Below, in pieces: positions 43,401-55,400 of a stretch of DNA of 64,000 nucleotides. The stretch's first letter is position 1; the number at the start of each line of letters is the position of its first letter. Made by a program: the position numbers and the translations under genes. The stretch comes from Eopsaltria australis (taxonomy: Eukaryota; Chordata; Aves; Passeriformes; Petroicidae). The stretch spans positions 372,001 through 436,000 of the forward strand of contig JAVTVJ010001341.1 of NCBI GenBank assembly GCA_034509425.1, given 5' to 3'. Below the pieces are notes generated by a model. The model ran no database searches and was not told the origin of the DNA. It worked only from the letters and a program-made list of their open reading frames with translations.

Positions 43401-46400
43401 TAATTTGAAAATTAATATGAATAATAATAATTTCTCTTAAATTAAAAAAAATTAAAATGTAGTCTTTCTCTGAAACAAAAATATGCAAACTTCTATTGTG
43501 GAGACACTTTGAATGCCAAATTTTAAGTCTTCAAGAGCAGACTGTTATCAGGTACCTCTGATACAGCCATTAAAATAATGCAATAGAAATCTTACTTCTA
43601 AAGATTTAAGGAATGGCAATGACTCAATAAAACTTTCATACATTCTTCTCTTTTTGGCATTATTTTTTACAATGATTCTTCGGAATGTTACCCTATCCTG
43701 TAAACACAAAGAGAAAAAGAGAGTTCATTAACTGAAAATATGTGCTAGAAAATACCATAGAACTGGCTGAATATGATCAAATTACCCAATTTTAGTCACT
43801 CGGTGTAGCTGACAACCTAGCTGGCTGGTGTCTCCCTACTGTCAGTTGAGAAAGATTCCTCTAGAGGTCAATCAAGAGCTCCTAAATTTAAGCTCCTGAT
43901 CTGAAAATCACTATGAAAATCACTGCAGAGCACGTACTGAGTTCATGTACAGAGGGTAGAGAGGGTGAACACTAAGCGGGTAATTTAAGATATTTAAGAA
44001 ATCCTCTGTATTTAAATGTTTAATTTACAAAGTTTATTCATTACCCTGAGGTCTCATACAAATTGATATGTACTCAGGGGCATTTAGGTTTTTATATAAA
44101 CAAAACAAAAATACATGCATCTGGTCTTGGGTCACAGTCCACTTTCTGCTATTTCATCAGAACAAGGCTCACTGCTGCCCTAAACAGCCAACTGGACATT
44201 CCTTAGGATTTGGCCATGAAAGTGAACCAGACAGATGGACAAACGACACATTTGTTGTTTTCTTCTCTTAACTTTGTGTGCCCTGGTGACAGGCAGAGGG
44301 CAAAGGCATTGCAAGCCTTCCCTGCCACAGGGGGCACCTACTGGCCAACACAACCCAATCCAATTTAAAGCCATTCTTACAGTGTCCTAAACAGTCCCAA
44401 AAGTCACATGGATGAACCTGGTGAAAAAACACGTTTCATTTTAATCCTGGGATCAGTCATTAGATCAGTATGTACATCTTGAAGATGATGGTCATCTCAG
44501 TTTAATTTCATGGTAAATTCAATTACTCTTGTCAAAGATCCAGGCAGTATAACACTAGTAAATAACCTCATACTGGAATTTTACTCTGGAAACAAAGGCA
44601 TTTCCAATCAAGGCATGGGGGGAAAATAATGTGCAATTATCAAGTGGTTTTCAATTTGGGAAATCGTAATCAAAATAAAATAAAACAAAGTTTTTTTTTA
44701 AAATCAGTGCTTTATTAAGCCTCAGATTTTCATCTGTGCATTCTAGAAGAAGATTTGTTGGGATTTATCAGGATTTCTAGAATCAAACTTTCTGAAATTA
44801 TATATATATATATTTTAATGCTGATATAGCATGCCAGTGAATTCTATATAAAATATATGTTTTTTTTTTTAAATAGCTTAAAAGAAGTACTCTACTTACC
44901 AAACCCCAGATGGAACCAGGAGAGGTAGCTATAATTGTAGCTGCTCTGGGTGTATTGTACATTAAGGCCAACTCACCAAAACATCCTCGGTTATCATAGG
45001 TTCCAACACACCTCCCAACACCATCACATTTTACATAAATATCATATGTACCTCTGTTAATAAAATATATAAATACAATGAGTAGAATCCAGTGCTGGCC
45101 TTTGCTAAACAGCCTCTCACTGTATTTTTTGTACCATGAATTCCAAAGATAAAGCATTTGAAATACACATTTGCTTGCTTAAATGGTATTAAACACCTTG
45201 TAAAGACATCTCAATGACTTCTATAAATAATAAAAGTGGTCCCTCTTTAAAGGGAAGGATAAGGTTATTAGTTTTTACATTAACTCAGTTTAAAGAAAGA
45301 ATGGATGTGCAGTGATCTATTTATCACCAGAACTTATTAAAAATTAAGATTTAACTTAGAATCTGTTTCTTAATTTCATTTTAGCCACACTAAATACAAA
45401 TGTTACAAGTCTTTGCAAAAATTGCTGTGATACGATCACTGAAATAATTACACAAGTTATTTCATTTTTTAAATATTTTAAAGTAGTAATTTCTAATGAA
45501 ACAACAGAGATGCAGGAAACAGAAAGAATGTATCTGAAAAGCAACATAAGATCATTAAATAAATATATGAGTTTTTCTAATATATTGTGTATTTCTTCTC
45601 TGCATTGTTAATTTAATAACTTTTTTTTTTTGCTTTGGGAATGCAGTAAAATCTAACACCTTGTAAAAGATGAAGTTACTAAGCCCACTGATGCTGAGCC
45701 GTCATTTTCTTCTGTGCTGAATATTTTTATGGTATGCATTGATAAATCATGTGAATGTAATGCAAAAATCTGTGCGGTTATTTCATTGATAAGGGACACA
45801 GAGTGACACCCTACACCTAAAAACTGCAAGGCTGACAGAATATTGTCCCTGTAGCCTTTTGGATAAGAGATGACAAACTGTAACTTCACAAGGCTGAAAA
45901 ATAGTGTCTTTCCAGCACAGAATCCTGACACACTTCTATGATCATCTGGTTTAATATTTCAGTTAGAAGGGACCTAAAACAATAATTTTGTCCACCTACC
46001 TGACCACTTCAGGGCTGCCCAAAAATGAAAGAATCTTATTAAAAGAATTGTCCTAGTGCCCCTTAAACACTGAAAGGCTTGAGGCATCAACTTCCTCTCT
46101 AGGAAGCCTTTTCCAGTGCTTGACCACTCATTTGGTAAAGAAATGCTTCCTAATGTCAAATCTGAACCTCTCCTGGCACAGCTTTGAACCATTCCCGTGA
46201 GTCCTGTCACTGGATACCATGAGAAAAGCTGTAATGTGAGCACTAAAACAAGCTCATGGAACACAGGCTTCTCAATGGACTTTTGCATAATACTTTGTGC
46301 TATAATAAGACACAGCAATTCACCTGTCAATGACGTAGAAGTTGTCACCATCATCCCCTTGATCAATTACATGTTCCCCTCCTTCAACCATCTTTTCAAA

Positions 46401-49400
46401 CATCGCATCTAACACCTGAGACATCTGTTCCTGTTTAAAAGAAACAAAGACAAGAAATTATCATCTGTTTCTAAAATTTTGTTCTTTGAATTAACTAACT
46501 GGCCAGCTTCCCAGTATGCAGATAAAAAATGTTAATGGTGGAAAATATTCATGCTACAGAAATGTGTGGATCAATAATAGAAAGACAGTTCTATTTAGTA
46601 TTCAGTGTTAGCTTTTCCTGTGCCAGTGATCAGAGCACAGGTTCCCACTTGTCACTGCAAATGATAAAGTAGATCTTCTTTGCAAGGTAAATTGCTCATG
46701 ACCATCCAAAGACAGAATTTCACCCTTCACAACTGAGTAACATTATACCCTTGAAAAAAAACAACTGTATCATTTATTCTAGATTATACATTTAACTGAT
46801 TTTGTCTTTAGAACTTCCTTACAGAATGTAGTTTCAAAGTGATTGTATAGTATTTTGACAGTCTAAGTTACAAAATGCCTGCAGAATGTTGGGCCAGATG
46901 TAACCATAAAGGTATGCAGTGCTTTGGCTGGGTAAGTAAATGCTGGATTCATTGGGAAGTAGGAGTTTACACATGGCTACAAAACTACTTAGTTGAGAGA
47001 GAAATGTTACCAGACTAACAAAATGTGATAATTTGAATTATGACTGTTATATAACAAAAGCAAATAACTAATTACCTAATTTGTCTAATTTCCTGTAAAT
47101 TTGACTGTTTACATCTAAAAAACCCAAACACATCTCATTGTGGATTAAGAATCCCAGAAAGATAACCTAAGAATTTAAATTTTATTTTTGATTTATCCTG
47201 CAATACACCTAAATTCTACACTCTGCTTCTTGAAACTTATCAAGTATGTATCATACTGGAAGCAAGCAGATTCTAGTGAAAACCATGGTAGAAAAACCTG
47301 TCGATTTGCATTTTGCAATGATTCAGTTCACAGCATTTCCGGCCACTGAAAGATGGATGGCATTTGCCTTTCCAAAGGACACCAGTCTAAGTCAGTCCTC
47401 TAGAGTCCTTCTGCAGCCCATGGACAGAGACAACCATACAAGATAGGGAAATCTCTAGAGAATGATTTTGAGCTTTCTTTCCTCTGAGGATAGAGAGATC
47501 TACTGTAACTCCCAGTTACACACAATTTTTAGACAGATAAATTGTGTAATGAATTCCATCCTTATGCTGCTGAATTTTTTACTCACTGAGAGCTTTTAAA
47601 AATACCAGCGGTACCATGTTATCCAAGCCTTTTTGAAAAATGGAAGATAAATACAAATTCTCCTTCATAGAGTTGGCTGTGTGTGGGCACAAAGAACAAC
47701 AGAATGGCAGTATCCATCCTTAGTACAGCTGATCATGGTAAAGTACAGGGAGACATCATGCAGCCCTCCTAGGCCAGCAAAGAAACATTTAACTAGTCTC
47801 TACTTAGTACCTTTGTTAGTATAGATGGGTATGTGTTTGAAAAAAGGTGGGTCATTTCACATATCAGTGAATGTGTTACAGTTCATTTCAGAGAAAGGAA
47901 AGTCTGAGTGGGTGCCATTGGGAGAGACTTAAAATTACATACAGGAGTTACCTTTTAAAAACTTCCATGCTTGAATGAATAGGTAATATTACTGCATTCT
48001 TTTCAGTCCTTTCTATGTAAACAAAAAGAAATTCCTACAGAGTCTGCAAAATCGTCCTAACGTCAGCTTGTCTAAAGCACTTGAAGCAGCAGTTTCCCTT
48101 CCTCTGGCTTTAAATCTGAATTGGCAAAGTGGCTCCCCCACCAACAGCCCTCGTCTGCTTTTGAAGGCAAGTGAGAACATACAGAATGCTCCACACTTCA
48201 TGGGAGGCTAGAGGCCGTGTTATCATCTAAGTGCAAGCAATGCAAGAAAAATGTTCTATATGTGGGTCAAACCCTAGAACTTAAATTACTTCCAAGGTAT
48301 CTTGGGAAAAAAAGATTAAAACAAAAAGACGGTTGTTCCTGTAGTGGAGAAATAAGACTTATAAATAAAATCTTTATTCAGTGCTCTTCATCTTGGATTT
48401 CTGGTTAAAACATCTTCAGCTTATAACTATGAAGCAAGCTCATGAAACCACAGCTTTTCTGGCATGTAAATCTATGATTTTTTAATAGAGTAGAATTTAC
48501 AAATCCAATTCCATTTTAAAAATGTTTAAAACACTTGAAGATATTTAACATATCTGAGAGTCTATTAATTGCTGAAGCATGGCACATTTATTTTAACTTC
48601 CTAAATAAACTGCAATTAACTTAAAGAGAAGTGGTCCCTTTTCTAAAATTTTCCACTTTAAATTAAGACAAAGCAGACTGCAATAACCAAACCAGGAAAA
48701 CGGTTTTTGCTTTTACCAAGAGAATTAGATAATTTTTTTGCCCAGTTTGCTCTATGTGAATCCTCTTGAATCTCTGCCAGACTGAGGCTCAATTTACTGG
48801 CACACTCCGTCATTATTTTGAAAAGATAAAGATAAGTAATTTTAGAATTAAAAAGCAGATCTGTTTCATAAGCAGAATTAATTCTAGTATTTTGTAAAAT
48901 GGTGCAGTCCAACTGCTTTTCTTCCTTAAAGCAGTTCTACTTTCAAATATATATGTAAAATGAAAACAGGATGAGGGTTTTTTTTGTGACTGACTGGCCT
49001 GTAGTTCCCTGGGTATTTTTCATTTCCTGTTTTAAAAATGGGGGTTATGATTCCCCTTTCCAAATCACTGGACTGTCATGACTTCTCAGAGAAGATGTGT
49101 AGTGGCTTAGCCACATCCTTAGGTAGTTCCCTCAAGACCCATGGATGTAACTTGTCAGGTCCCATGAACTTGTGCTCCTTCAGTTTCCTTAGACATTCTT
49201 GAGCCCAGCTGGGGTCATTCAGCAACGGGGGGCTCTTCATTCTCCCCATCCCTGCTTTCACCTTCTGTAACTTGGGTAGTGTGGCTACAACACTTGCTGG
49301 TGAAGACTGAGGCAAAAAAGTTGTAGCCTTCTCCATGTCCTGAGTAACCAGGTCTCCTGCACCCTTCCTGAGAGGACATTTTTCCTAGTCTGTTTTTTAT

Positions 49401-52400
49401 CACTGACATACTGATAGAAGCTTTTTTTGTTACCCTGGATGTTCTTGGCCAGATTTACTTCTGTCTGTGCTTTAATTAACTTCCTAACAGTCCAGCATAA
49501 CCCCTCTTCTTGCTGGCTCCTCTATCCCTTGGGGAAGGACGTTAATATCAATGCATTCCAAGAATCCCCTGGATTGCCTGTGCCCTGCTGTTTTTTCCAT
49601 GTGACAGGTGTCAGGAGTGGTTGAAGTCCCCCATGAAGATGAGGAACTGTGAATATGAGGCTGCTCCAATCTGTCTGTAGAGGACCTCGTGCTCAGTTTT
49701 CCTGGTTGGGCAGCTGTAGCAGACCCCCAGTGCAATGGCTCCTGTCCCTGCTGTCCCTTTAATCCCAATCCATAGGCTTCCTGTCAGCTCCTCATCCATC
49801 CCCAGGTGGAACTACACACACTCCACCTGGTCACTGATATAGGGCAACACCACCTACTTATTTCCTCTTCCTGTCCTTCCTAAAGATCCTGTATCCTTCC
49901 ATCTCAAAGGAGTCATAGGAATTGTCCAGCCATGATCCTGTGATGCCAATAAGACCTGTATTAGTAAGGTGTGTGCAAGACTGCTGCATTGCCATTCCAT
50001 ATCGGAATGCACAGAATTTTGTGCATGTTTACAATTGCTTACAAAAGACGTGACGGGATTTAGAAGAGCAAAGCCCCAGACAGGAATGATAACTGGCTTA
50101 CCAAGGACATCCCCCTGACACAGAGTGTGATTCCATCCCTCTTGCCAGGTCAAGTGAGAAACTACAACTAAACACTCACGACTCTCCTCTCATAGTCTTT
50201 GTATCACAAAATGCTGTCCCCCAGATGCATGTTGCTTTGTTTGAAAACAGTATGTTAACCTCCATTTCTCTAAAGTAACAAAACAAACATGGCAATCACA
50301 TCTCAACACCATTTCTTGACAAAAATTAGATAATAGATGCTAAGTATAATTAAAATGAGATTTTATTTAGTGTACATCTCAGATTAAAATTCTAGTCACT
50401 TGTATGCCCTTGCAAGACTGCTTTTAATCAAGAGAGCTGGTAGACCATGGCATGCCCTTCCCAGATGCCAAAGGCTCTTTTTACTGCCAAACCACAAAGT
50501 GCTTTGCTACTGCTGTGCCAGGTATGTCTCTTCTTAATACCAGTTTATGAATTTACTGTGAGCTATTTTGTAAAAGGCAAAAGGATGAAGTTTTCCTTTC
50601 TAAACTCAAATGCTGGGGTTTGCAAGAAGCATCAATGTTTAAACTGCTGATATAAATATTTGTTGTTTGACAAAGTGCTGCCTGAATCAATGAAGGCACT
50701 GTAGATAAAATGGAAAGTAGGATGTGATGATCACTGGCAGCCATGACAATGGCAAATGTAGAAAGTAACTTCCGAAAATTTTCCTTCCTAACTTTTAGAA
50801 AACATATTCAGGAGATAGAAGGCATAGCTACATTTTTACAATTAAAATTATGTGGCATCTAACAGCAAACTGAGACAATGCTAATCTGGCACTCGACAGG
50901 AGCTGGTAAAATCCAGCTATCAAGCTGTGTGCATTAAATCTCTAAAGTCCCATGGTATGTTGGGATTATATATGCTTGGGAGTCCCACAAAAGGATGAGT
51001 GTGCTGCTGGAATTCTCCCTGGTAGACAGGAAATCTCAGTTAATTTCCTTTTTAGATCCAAGACAGCCTGCACAATCCAGTGGGCAGAAGATTTCCTTGC
51101 AGTTTAGCAAAATAGAAACAAGACTTGCCTATGTCGTATGACTTCTAAAGACATTAAAAGATTATCATGTGAACAAAGTGAACCCACGGTTCTTCTATTG
51201 TCCCTGAGTTCATAAAATGACCCCCAGCCAAAATGGCATTCTGCTGGCCACGTTTTCCTCACTTTGTGCAATTTGAAATATCAACAAATTAATATTCCAC
51301 ATGATATTAAGAAGTCAATAAAACAGACAATACCAGAAAAGGGAGGGGATCGGGTGTGGGGAGGGGGAGAGAGGTAGAAAATGTTAGCAAAACACAGGCA
51401 AGGAAACCATGGGGAACAAAGGACTTCTTAAATCAACAACTCTGAACCTTGTAGAGGAAGAAAAATTACAGAATTCATGTGTACACCTCTCCACGTTTGT
51501 TTTTCAAAACAAAACCATGCACATATACTTCAGGGGAACTCTGATAAAAATGTTAGCAGGAAGATTGATCCAATTCAAAATATTTAGTTCCCTTGTGTTA
51601 TATCCACCTGTAAACTAATGGAAAAGCATTTATTTCTTCACTATCAAAGAATCTAATTTATATTTCAATGTACAATCAATATTTTCAAGCAATAGTATTT
51701 TCTTTGAGAATATACCTTAACCTTCTTCCACACAGTTACATCCTAAATTAGTACTCTGCCTCTAAAATACCATGCACATGCCCATCAGTCAGGCTCAGTA
51801 ACACATTTCATACTGTGTAACTATGCCAAGTGCCACATCTACACATCTTTTCAATACCTCCAGGAATGGTGACCCAAACGTTTTCCTGAGCAGTCTCTTC
51901 CAATGCTTGACAACCCTAGTGAAGAAATTTTTCCTAATATCCAATCTGAACCTCCCCTGGGTCAATTTGAGGCTTTTTCCTCTGGTCCTGTTACCTGGGG
52001 GAAGAGACTGACCCCACCTGGCTGCAGCCTCCTTTCAGGTGGTTGTAAAGAGCAGTAAGGTCCCCCCGAGCCTCCTTTCCTTCAGTCTGAACACCCTCAG
52101 CTCCCTCAGCTGCTTCTCATCAGACCTGTGCTCCAGACCCTTCCCCTTCTGTTGCCCTTCTCTGGAAGGACACCTCAATGTCATCGCCTTTGTGTCATCT
52201 CAGAGGGCAGAGTATTAACACGTTCAGGCATTCTGGGCTCAGTTATATATATTATATACACTTTTTACATATGTATACATGTGTGTATGTGTGTCTATAT
52301 ATATATATGTATGTAGGGGAGGTGTGGGGTGTATGTTCCCATATAGTGCTCCAAAATCTGTAGCTCTAATTCTTTACCAAAATTCTTAAGAACCTAAGAG

Positions 52401-55400
52401 CATAATAAGAATCTTCTGTTAGTGGTTTCAAGGAATTATTTGGCCTTAAGTATAAGTTTCCACTATTCATAAAACAATTACATTATGTTCTCTTTCATCT
52501 TCCTTCAAGTTAATCAATTCTAATTGATTAATCAATATTTGTGCTCTCTTATACAAAGTCTCCAGGTACATGGGTGGCAATATGCCCAGAAATTGCTCTT
52601 GCATATTTGTGAACAACATGTATAATTTATTACTTTTTAGAAAAGGATCAAGACCTATTTTACATCTTCTGTACAAGCATTAGCAGTACAAAGCTCTCCA
52701 ATATTAAACTTCTCTGAAACACAATAGATGATCTAACAGTGCTTGTGAATTTTTGCCAAAGAAGGGATTCAGACTTTAAGTGCAAGGGCACGGCTCAGCT
52801 TTGATGGTACCAGTCCCCTGAGCCAGCCTCTCGCTCTGATAAAAGGTTCATCAGGTTTTTTAACTGCTGCCCTTTGGGCTGTAACTGCCAAACTAAATAG
52901 CCTCTTGTTAATCACCCTAGCAAATTTTCCTCTTAAGAGACAAAAAAAAGAACAACTCTGAATTGTATTGTAAAAAGGAAGTGTAGAAGACTTCCTTGGC
53001 CACTAGATGAGCTACTGCTGCTATTCTTCCTGGTGATAAAACAGTTGTTAGGCTGGACAGAGAGAAATTTCAGTGATAGCAACTTCAGCCCTCTGTAAGG
53101 CCTGAAGACATTTGGTCATCATCTTGTTTTCTCCTTGCTGGCTTACACAAAGTGAAAGTGGAAGGGCAAGAGAGCAACCTCAGAGCCCACTGTAGTAACC
53201 CTGAGCACCTGGAGCACAAAGGAGAGGCTCTGGTAACATGTTTTGTGCATGCAGGTAGAGTAACCAGCCTGGCACACCATGACAATCCTGGGAGCAAAAA
53301 AGTAGTATTATGGGTTCTTGCCATGGGGAAGCAGGCAATTGAGAAGGACGATAAACAATAGTCTAAGAGGAAGAGGCTTTTCTGGGAGGAAGAACAGGAA
53401 GAGATGCGTTAGAAGAGGAATGAGTTAATCTAATATAGCATGGGGAGAAGAAAACAAACACCTGAATAGACCTGTCTCTTGATTCTTTCCTGATCTGGTC
53501 CTCTAAAAAGTAACCAAGTACCTCTGCAAAACTTCTTTCCCTCATCTTGTTGCAAATGCATGTTTCAATTCATATTCTTGAAGTGATTTTTTCAAAACTG
53601 TAACATGCTAGGTAAAACTGATACTGAGTGACAGCAACAAGATGGCAAATGATTAAGCCACCAGAAAGGCAAAAAATTGCTAAGATGTCAATTCTTTAAA
53701 GGAATTTTTTATTTAAGGGAGTTAACTAAGGAATACATTGCTGAACTCACATTCGTTGACGAGTTACATCCTCATCAATCTACAAAGTTAAAAAAAGTCT
53801 CCATAAAATTAAAGTAATTTCACAGACTTTAGACTATAAGAGTTGGCCCTTAAAACATAAGAATGTTGTGCAGGGAAATGTATGAGAACTGGTGTTTCTT
53901 TACACTATTAAATTTTTAATCTCAGACAATATGTGAAATATTGATATTTGTAAACATATATGTGCAAGTTTACCTATATGATATTCAAAAACTACTGTAG
54001 TTGAATGAGGGCTCAAGACAGTGTTGTCTGGGTATACCAGGTCCTAAGTTGTCTCAAAGTCTTGAAGGTTATCTTTTTCTCCTCTCTCATTTAGCCCTAC
54101 ATTCAAACGGTTCTGCTGGGTTTTAATTTTATGTGATGGCTCTTGTCTTTTCAAATGGCCTCTTTAATTAACATGCTGAGCAGAGAAATGTAAGTCACTC
54201 CCAACTACTGCAACATCTCCTTCGGGTTTAGTGATAGCCTTATCTTATCCTTCCATTCCAATTAAAGTACAGTCTGTGAGTGTGGGATAAAGTGCTACAA
54301 AAAGGTGGACTTCACTGAGCATCATGTACGGAATGCAATTCTGATCACTCTGTAAGACGTATTATTCTGTATTGGAAAATGGTATTTGACACCCTCTAAA
54401 AGGCCATCGGGGAAAAGCCATTAAGGCCTTTACATCGTCTGTTCCCCTCTAACTGACCTTTGAAATGGTGGCTTTCATACACAGAACTACAGCAGAAAGA
54501 AGCTGAAGTTCAATACAAGGAAAAAAACAACCAATAACCACAACAGTGGGAGTGGGAGATGCTATCAATACAAAGCTTGACTTTTGTTCCAGAGACTTGA
54601 GCTTTAGCAGCAGAAGATAATATCTCTCTTCAAGATGAATAAGGTTTTTGCTAACTCTCTGTAAACTGCAGCAGCTTTCGTGGAGAGACAGAGGTGAAGA
54701 AGAGAGCTGGCACAGGAATACTTAATTACTGCAACTACAGTGGCAGAGCCCTTGAGTCGCTGCTCAGAGGCAGAACAAGAAGGAGGAGTGGGAGAAGTTC
54801 CCGAGGGACTACAGATCCTGGCTCCACAGCAGGAACAAGCCAGACTTAAGAAGGCTGCACTTAATTATCTTTTCTGTCTTCAGAGCTCAGTAATTTTCCA
54901 ATGTCTTTTATGAATAAAATTATTGTAATGAAAAACTCCTTTACAAAAATTATCTTATTCAGCTTTCCAGAATGCTGGATGTAAAGGATTTCAAGCAGGA
55001 GGCAGTGTTCTTAATACACTGGACAATCTGAGCAAAGTGGGGCAAACAAGACTTGGGAGATACCCAGAGTGCATTTCAAGGCTTTGGATTGCAGACCTCC
55101 ACAAAGGAAGAACTCAGCTGAGAAATCTTCTGCTAAACACCTGGAACAGATTGTGGGAGCTATTAACAATTACAAGAAACTGATTCAAAATAAGAATTGA
55201 AAAAAATAGTTCAAAACATCAGTATCAAGACAGCAAGCACAGTCTTGAGAAGAGCTTCACAAACAGAGGAAGTAATCCCTCAGTATTCCTTGGAAGAATT
55301 CATCCTTGGAAAAAGTCCATCAAGTGCCCACACTGGAGCAGTTTAATGCTCTATATCTACACATCATTACAATACAGCCAACAGACCCCTGTCCTGCAGA

